Source of the DNA: Bacteroidales bacterium
GTDB taxonomy: Bacteria; Bacteroidota; Bacteroidia; Bacteroidales; P3
Assembly (NCBI GenBank): GCA_017545365.1
Contig: JAFWOP010000014.1
Span: 19,589 to 83,588, forward strand
Direction of reading: 5' to 3'
Length of the DNA stretch: 64,000 bases
The notes under the pieces were generated by a model. That model was given only the letters and a program-made list of their open reading frames with translations. It had not been told where the DNA came from and did not search any database. Position 1 is the stretch's first letter. Every line of letters begins with the position of its first letter. Positions 60,465 to 64,000 of this stretch are shown piece by piece. Made by a program: the position numbers and the translations under genes.

Positions 60465-61356
60465 ATGGCAGAAAGTAAAAACAAAAATTTTGGATTCAAT
60501 GGACGCATAAGGGGTTTGGGGGTGACCTTCTATCGGCGCGGGGGGGAAGACGTTTGCCCGCATCGGCACACGCTCGACATCGAACAAACAGTCGCTCGGG
60601 CAGTTCAAGGTGCGCGAGAGGATGCGGCACAGCATTGCATTGTGGAAAAGTTTTAATACCCCGTACGAACCGTTGATGGCGACAACGGGAACCACGACGG
60701 CCTACAACGCCTTCCTTCGGGCGAACTCGTCGTTGCCGACGGTGTATTTGACCAAGCAGCTGGCGCGGCAGGGGGCGGCGTTGCTGATGCCGGGGATGGT
60801 GGTGTCGGAGGGGCGGCTGCCAAAGGTGGAGTATGACTTTGCGGTGCTGGAAAGCGGCGAGCGGGTGGTGCTGACCAACTTGCGAACAGGCATTGACGAG
60901 GGGGAGACGCAGTTGCTGACCATCGGCTGCAACAATGATTTGCGCCAGCTGCTGTGCAACAGCCGACGCAACCCGCAGCTGATGCCTGGCGACAGGGTGC
61001 GCTTCTACCGCTTTGAGCAACGGATGCAGGGCGAATGCCCGACGGTAAAGATAACATGCTGCGAAATGGCGTTGGACAACGACCCACGGCATAACCCGGC
61101 GTTGAGGGACTGGCAGTTCTACTCACATGAGGGACAGCTGGCGATAGGCGGAGCCGACGGCGAGAACATGGGCTGGGCTATAGTGATATTCGGCGATAAG
61201 GAGCAGAGCGCATCAACACAGCAGGTCGCCACCACCTGCCGTCTGTACGAGCAATACACCTGCGGCGAGGCACTGCAACGTGCCGCCGAGAGCTACGGCA
61301 AAGTGGAGAAACACAACTACCTGCCCCCAGACAAACGGGAACGGAATCGGGAATAG
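60465..61356 (+). pseudogene. Bacteroidales hypothetical protein gene, +1 frameshift in a G7 tract
   Basis: ATG 60465 opens MAESKNKNFGFNGRIRGLGV, TFYRRGG, and then leaves frame at a run of seven G (60540-60546), ending at 60656. With six G the codons would continue as GGKTFARIGTRSTSNKQSLG, QFKVRERMRHSIALW and join without a gap to the long downstream frame (LPTVYLTKQLARQGAALLMP, VIFGDKEQSASTQ) that ends at 61356. The total length, 892 bases, is one more than a multiple of three. Intact it would be 296 residues, like a Bacteroidales family of unknown function. Slippage in G7 could be natural on/off switching, a fixed mutation, or a sequencing error. Confidence 0.8.
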
Positions 61357-61438
61357 AAGAATTGCTTTTTGTACCCTAAATACAATAAAAAAGGAGGTAC
61401 AGCGTTATTTGGGAGAAAACTTTTTAAACTTAACCGTT

Positions 61439-61846
61439 ATGGCATACAAGATTATCGACATTGAAGGCATTGGCGACGTTTATGCCGCCAAGCTGAACGA
61501 GGCCGCCGTGAAGACCACCGACGACCTGCTGGAGAAATGCGCCACCCGCGCCGGCCGCAAAAAGATGGCCGAGGCCACTGGCATCAGTGAAAAGCTCATC
61601 CTACGTTGGACCAATCATGCCGACCTGTTCCGCATCCACGGCGTGGCAGGGCAGTTTGCCGAACTTTTGGAAGCAGCGGGTGTGGACACCATCAAGGAGT
61701 TCCGCCACCGTGTGCCCGCCAACCTCCAAGCCAAGATGGAGGAGGTGAACGCTCAGAAAAACCTGGTCAACCGCGTCCCCTCGGTGAAGGAGATTGAGAA
61801 GATGGTTGCCCAAGCTAAGGAGATGGAACCTCGGGTGGAATACTAG
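61439..61846 (+). CDS. DUF4332-type helix-hairpin-helix protein
   Basis: 135 residues. Two helix-hairpin-helix-like repeats: KIIDIEGIGDVYAAKLNEAA, VKTTDDLLEKCATRAGRKKM, then LFRIHGVAGQFAELLEAAGV and DTIKEFRHRVPANLQAKMEE. This is DUF4332, related to DNA-binding HhH domains, with unknown function. I start at ATG 61439; the frame is open from 61280, but that extension overlaps the upstream gene and is low in coding quality. A purine-rich AAAAAAGGAGGT lies 40-50 bases upstream. Confidence 0.85.
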   Translation: MAYKIIDIEGIGDVYAAKLNEAAVKTTDDLLEKCATRAGRKKMAEATGISEKLILRWTNHADLFRIHGVAGQFAELLEAAGVDTIKEFRHRVPANLQAKMEEVNAQKNLVNRVPSVKEIEKMVAQAKEMEPRVEY

Positions 61847-61864
61847 CCGTAGTAAGAACTAAGG

Positions 61865-61915
61865 GCTAAGAATTAAGAAGTGGGGCGGAGGCCGTCATGC
61901 TTCTTAGTTCTTAGC
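61865..61915. terminator. Hairpin between convergent genes, probable bidirectional terminator
   Basis: GCTAAGAATTAAGAAG (61865-61880) pairs with CTTCTTAGTTCTTAGC (61900-61915) with one G-T pair, around a 19-base loop. It lies in the 84-base gap between convergent genes. The arms are made of short tandem CTAAGAA-like units; no long T tract follows. Confidence 0.6.
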
Positions 61916-61929
61916 TCTTACTTCATGGC

Positions 61930-62763
61930 TCACAACGAGCAACCCTCGCCGAAGAGTTCTTTGGCGTAGGGGGTGAGGGGGGCGTGCTTCGAAAGCCAGA
62001 AGATTGGCAGCACTATGCTCTGTATGCCGCAGGCGTAGGGGGCCACTTCGTAGATTTGATAAACCAGGATGATGGTGCTGCGGGTGCTGTCGATGAGGAA
62101 ATTCTCTGGGACGGGGAGTTTGCCGGTTTGCTGGTAATCGTCGAAGAGGCAGTCGAGGGTCTCCTTGTTCACCGTCAGGTCTTCGACAGCCCTGACGATG
62201 ACCTCGCCCAAGAGGGAGGTGTCGACCAAATCGTTGAGATGGATGATTTGTCGGGTGTTGAGGTCGATGTTCACATAGTTGGCGTAATAGACACCATGAG
62301 CAGCCAAGGGGCTGCCGACCTGAGTCAGGATGTGGAAAGTGCCGATGTTGTCATAGGCGGTGTATTCGCTTTCGAGGTTGGCATAGTTGAACATGATACT
62401 TCCAGGGATGCTGTCCACAACCTTTTTGCGAAGGTTGGGCACGTCGTCTTCGTAGAGCCAGGAATTGGAGAGCCACGCATCGGCTGCCTGCTCAAAGGAG
62501 GTAGCGTTGCTGTCGCCGAAGCAGCGGAGCAGAAGCTCGTGTTCGACTTCTTCGGAGAGCACACCCTCGGCGGGCCATGCCAGCGAGTATTTGTTCTCAA
62601 CACCCAGTGTGTCGAACTCGGGCCACCACCCAGCATCGGTAGTTATGAGGATATGGCGGCTGTCGGTGATGGTTTTTGTGATGAATTCCGATTCCCCGCG
62701 ATGGCATCCGCACATGACGGACAATAGGAATGCAGCGATAGTTAGAAAAGTGCATCGTTTCAT
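61930..62763 (-). CDS. Lipoprotein with DUF3298-like domain
   Basis: 277 residues from ATG 62763 (MKRCTFLTIAAFLLSVMCGC, lipobox at the final Cys). The frame also begins at 62859, but that part has no signal features. Mature protein: a DUF4163-like first half, then DUF3298-like NVDLNTRQIIHLNDLVD-type sequence (VNIDLNTRQIIHLNDLVDTS), PVPENFLIDSTRSTIILVYQ and VAPYACGIQSIVLPI. RsiV-type anti-sigma proteins use this fold, but here it is a surface or periplasmic lipoprotein of unknown function. Confidence 0.82.
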   Translation of the reverse strand: MKRCTFLTIAAFLLSVMCGCHRGESEFITKTITDSRHILITTDAGWWPEFDTLGVENKYSLAWPAEGVLSEEVEHELLLRCFGDSNATSFEQAADAWLSNSWLYEDDVPNLRKKVVDSIPGSIMFNYANLESEYTAYDNIGTFHILTQVGSPLAAHGVYYANYVNIDLNTRQIIHLNDLVDTSLLGEVIVRAVEDLTVNKETLDCLFDDYQQTGKLPVPENFLIDSTRSTIILVYQIYEVAPYACGIQSIVLPIFWLSKHAPLTPYAKELFGEGCSL

Positions 62764-63167
62764 ATTAGATAGTATTATAATCTTAATAAAAATAACGGCG
62801 CATGTTTCTTTCTTATTGTATATGGGAAAAGATTTTTTGCTTGCACCTGAGCATGGCAACCAAAGAGAACGTATATTTGAGAAGTTTTTTACTGAACACC
62901 GTTCTGTAAATTACTGATTACATGTTGTATGCAATGATGTAAACAATTAACACCAAGTTTCTCAATCAGCACATCTCGCTAAGAAACAGACAAATACAGC
63001 ACAGCAACACTTTTATCATGTTGAAAATACCTCAAAAATGCGGTATTTTGAATAAAAAAGAGGGAATATTAGAGTGTCCTAATGGATGCCTGTCAAAAAA
63101 AGTGGCAAATTATCGTTTCTGATAATCAATATTTTATCATTGAATGTAAAAGAAAATGAAAAAAATT
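62764..63167. other. Intergenic region before the tRNA cluster
   Basis: A/T-rich, no gene seen. Contains a small hairpin ATTATC-GTTTCT-GATAAT near 63109-63126. A TATATTTG at 62872-62879 on + has no -33 partner and no gene behind it. Confidence 0.6.
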
Positions 63168-63199
63168 TTTGGTGGATTTGATAAAAAGTAGTATTTTTG
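63168..63199 (+). promoter_or_regulatory. Consensus promoter of the tRNA-tuf operon
   Basis: TTTG (63168-63171), exactly 20 bases, TATTTTTG (63192-63199) followed by CA; the first tRNA starts 44 bases downstream. Confidence 0.9.
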
Positions 63200-63242
63200 C
63201 AACCTCAAATCAAAAAAGAGAGTTGTTTGACAAGTTGAAAAA

Positions 63243-63315
63243 GCCGATGTAACTCAGTTGGTAGAGTAGCTGATTTGTAATCAGCCTGTCGGGGGTTCGA
63301 GTCCCTTCATCGGCT
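63243..63315 (+). tRNA. tRNA-Thr (anticodon TGT)
   Basis: 73 bases. Acceptor GCCGATG pairs with CATCGGC; anticodon stem GCTGA/TCAGC around TTTGTAA gives anticodon TGT; the T-loop is GTTCGAG. No CCA is encoded. Confidence 0.96.
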
Positions 63316-63345
63316 CGGGTTCCCAGCCTACTGGGGACATCAAAT

Positions 63346-63427
63346 GGGGAAGTCGCATAGTGGCAATTGCAACAGACTGTAAATCTGTCCTCGGAAGAGT
63401 TCAGTGGTTCGAGTCCACTCTTCCCCA
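63346..63427 (+). tRNA. tRNA-Tyr (anticodon GTA)
   Basis: 82 bases with a long variable arm, as expected for bacterial tRNA-Tyr. Acceptor GGGGAAG/CTTCCCC; anticodon loop CTGTAAA gives GTA; T-loop GTTCGAG. Confidence 0.96.
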
Positions 63428-63441
63428 CAACCTACTAAGAA

Positions 63442-63514
63442 GCGGAAGTAGCTCATTTGGCAGAGCGATAGCCTTCCAAGCTATAGGTGGCGGGTTCGAG
63501 CCCCGTCTTCCGCT
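63442..63514 (+). tRNA. tRNA-Gly (anticodon TCC)
   Basis: 73 bases. Acceptor GCGGAAG/CTTCCGC; anticodon stem ATAGC/GCTAT around CTTCCAA gives TCC; T-loop GTTCGAG. Confidence 0.96.
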
Positions 63515-63562
63515 CAAATCAAGCGGAAAAAGGGCGAGAGTAAAGCCGACGCTTCAAAGTAA

Positions 63563-63635
<73 letters not shown>

Positions 63636-63724
63636 CTTTTTTTATTTAATAATGTGGACGGAAAGGGTTTCGCCCACATATAATATGAAGGAAACAAACT
63701 TGTTAACATTAATACGTATTAAAA

Positions 63725-64000
63725 ATGGCAAAAGAAAAATTTGATCGTTCCAAACCGCACGTCAACATTGGTACTATCGGACACGTTGACCATGGTAAGA
63801 CCACTCTGACCGCCGCTATCACCAAGGTTTTGGCTGAAAAAGGTCTCTCTGAAGTTAAGTCCTTCGATTCTATCGACTCCGCTCCTGAAGAGAAAGAGCG
63901 CGGTATCACCATCAACACTGCTCACGTTGAGTATCAGACCGAGACCCGTCACTACGCACACGTTGACTGCCCTGGTCACGCTGACTACGTTAAGAACATG
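63725..64000 (+). CDS. tuf: Elongation factor Tu, N-terminal part (continues past window)
   Basis: The first 92 residues are visible and in frame to the window end. G1 loop GHVDHGKT (19-26), switch I region [14 protein letters not shown], and G3 DCPGHADY (81-88) identify EF-Tu, which carries aminoacyl-tRNA to the ribosome. The Thr-Tyr-Gly-Thr-tuf order is a widely conserved bacterial operon. An A/T-rich 89-base leader separates it from the last tRNA. Confidence 0.98.
   Translation, partial: MAKEKFDRSKPHVNIGTIGHVDHGKTTLTAAITKVLAEKGLSEVKSFDSIDSAPEEKERGITINTAHVEYQTETRHYAHVDCPGHADYVKNM

Noticed and set aside
62872..62879. Promoter box TATATTTG before the tRNA cluster
   Set aside because: No -33 partner and no gene behind it; the consensus promoter at 63168-63199 suffices.

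Overview
The window looks like a chromosomal stretch of a Bacteroidales bacterium (phylum Bacteroidota). At least eight upstream regions carry the Bacteroidota primary promoter pattern: a -7 box TAnnTTTG, nearly always followed by GC, with TTTG or TTG about 20 bases upstream. The encoded proteins also fit: cargo for the type IX secretion system (type B gliding-type tails and a type A tail), a PorT-like/OmpA protein, GldA, CarboxypepD_reg-type TonB receptors, DUF1573, and the tRNA-Thr/Tyr/Gly/Thr-tuf cluster. Genus cannot be read from the sequence.

Layout. 0-5.5 kb: housekeeping genes on + (end of a TPR gene, pssA, queA, comF, pyrH, frr, birA). 5.5-19.2 kb: a long minus-strand block that reads, in transcription order, ECF sigma factor, anti-sigma-like protein, small secreted protein, three tandem ~1145-residue secreted paralogs with gliding-type C-termini, a TonB-C-domain protein, a zinc-ribbon protein and two small lipoproteins, one of them frameshifted. 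19.2-23.6 kb: stand-alone HSDR_N protein, TonB-type receptor, PAS protein and phosphate butyryltransferase. 24.1-25.2 kb and 31.0-32.4 kb: two ATPases that I read as KamB and KamC, the reactivase of B12-dependent lysine 5,6-aminomutase. With ptb they point to lysine fermentation toward butyrate. Between them lies an envelope operon (lipoprotein, PorT/OmpA protein, type A T9SS protein, 132-bp-repeat protein) that ends in a strong terminator. 32.4-37.1 kb: sbcD and sbcC.

37.4-44.1 kb: secreted thioredoxin-like and DUF1573 proteins, an AraC regulator, an MNT antitoxin with only the tail of its HEPN partner, a secreted amidohydrolase-ABM fusion, a flavodoxin-fold protein and a MerR regulator. 44.1-50.8 kb: core envelope genes lptD and an amidase, diverging from one perfectly palindromic promoter, then gldA and pyrF.

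50.8-61.4 kb is an accessory region: TPR protein, PIN toxin/antitoxin, DUF3791-like gene and pseudogene, RhuM, KilA-N pseudogene, a DUF4143 ATPase, and a gene split at a G7 tract. Its most interesting part (55.3-58.0 kb) is a compact operon with an 80-residue peptide gene whose stop codon overlaps the start of an MvdD-like ATP-grasp peptide maturase. It also holds an upstream uracil-DNA-glycosylase-fold protein and a downstream membrane protein. I interpret it as a graspetide-type RiPP (side-chain-linked peptide) locus whose precursor lacks the classical microviridin motifs. The window ends with a DUF4332 gene, a DUF3298-like lipoprotein, four tRNAs and the start of tuf.
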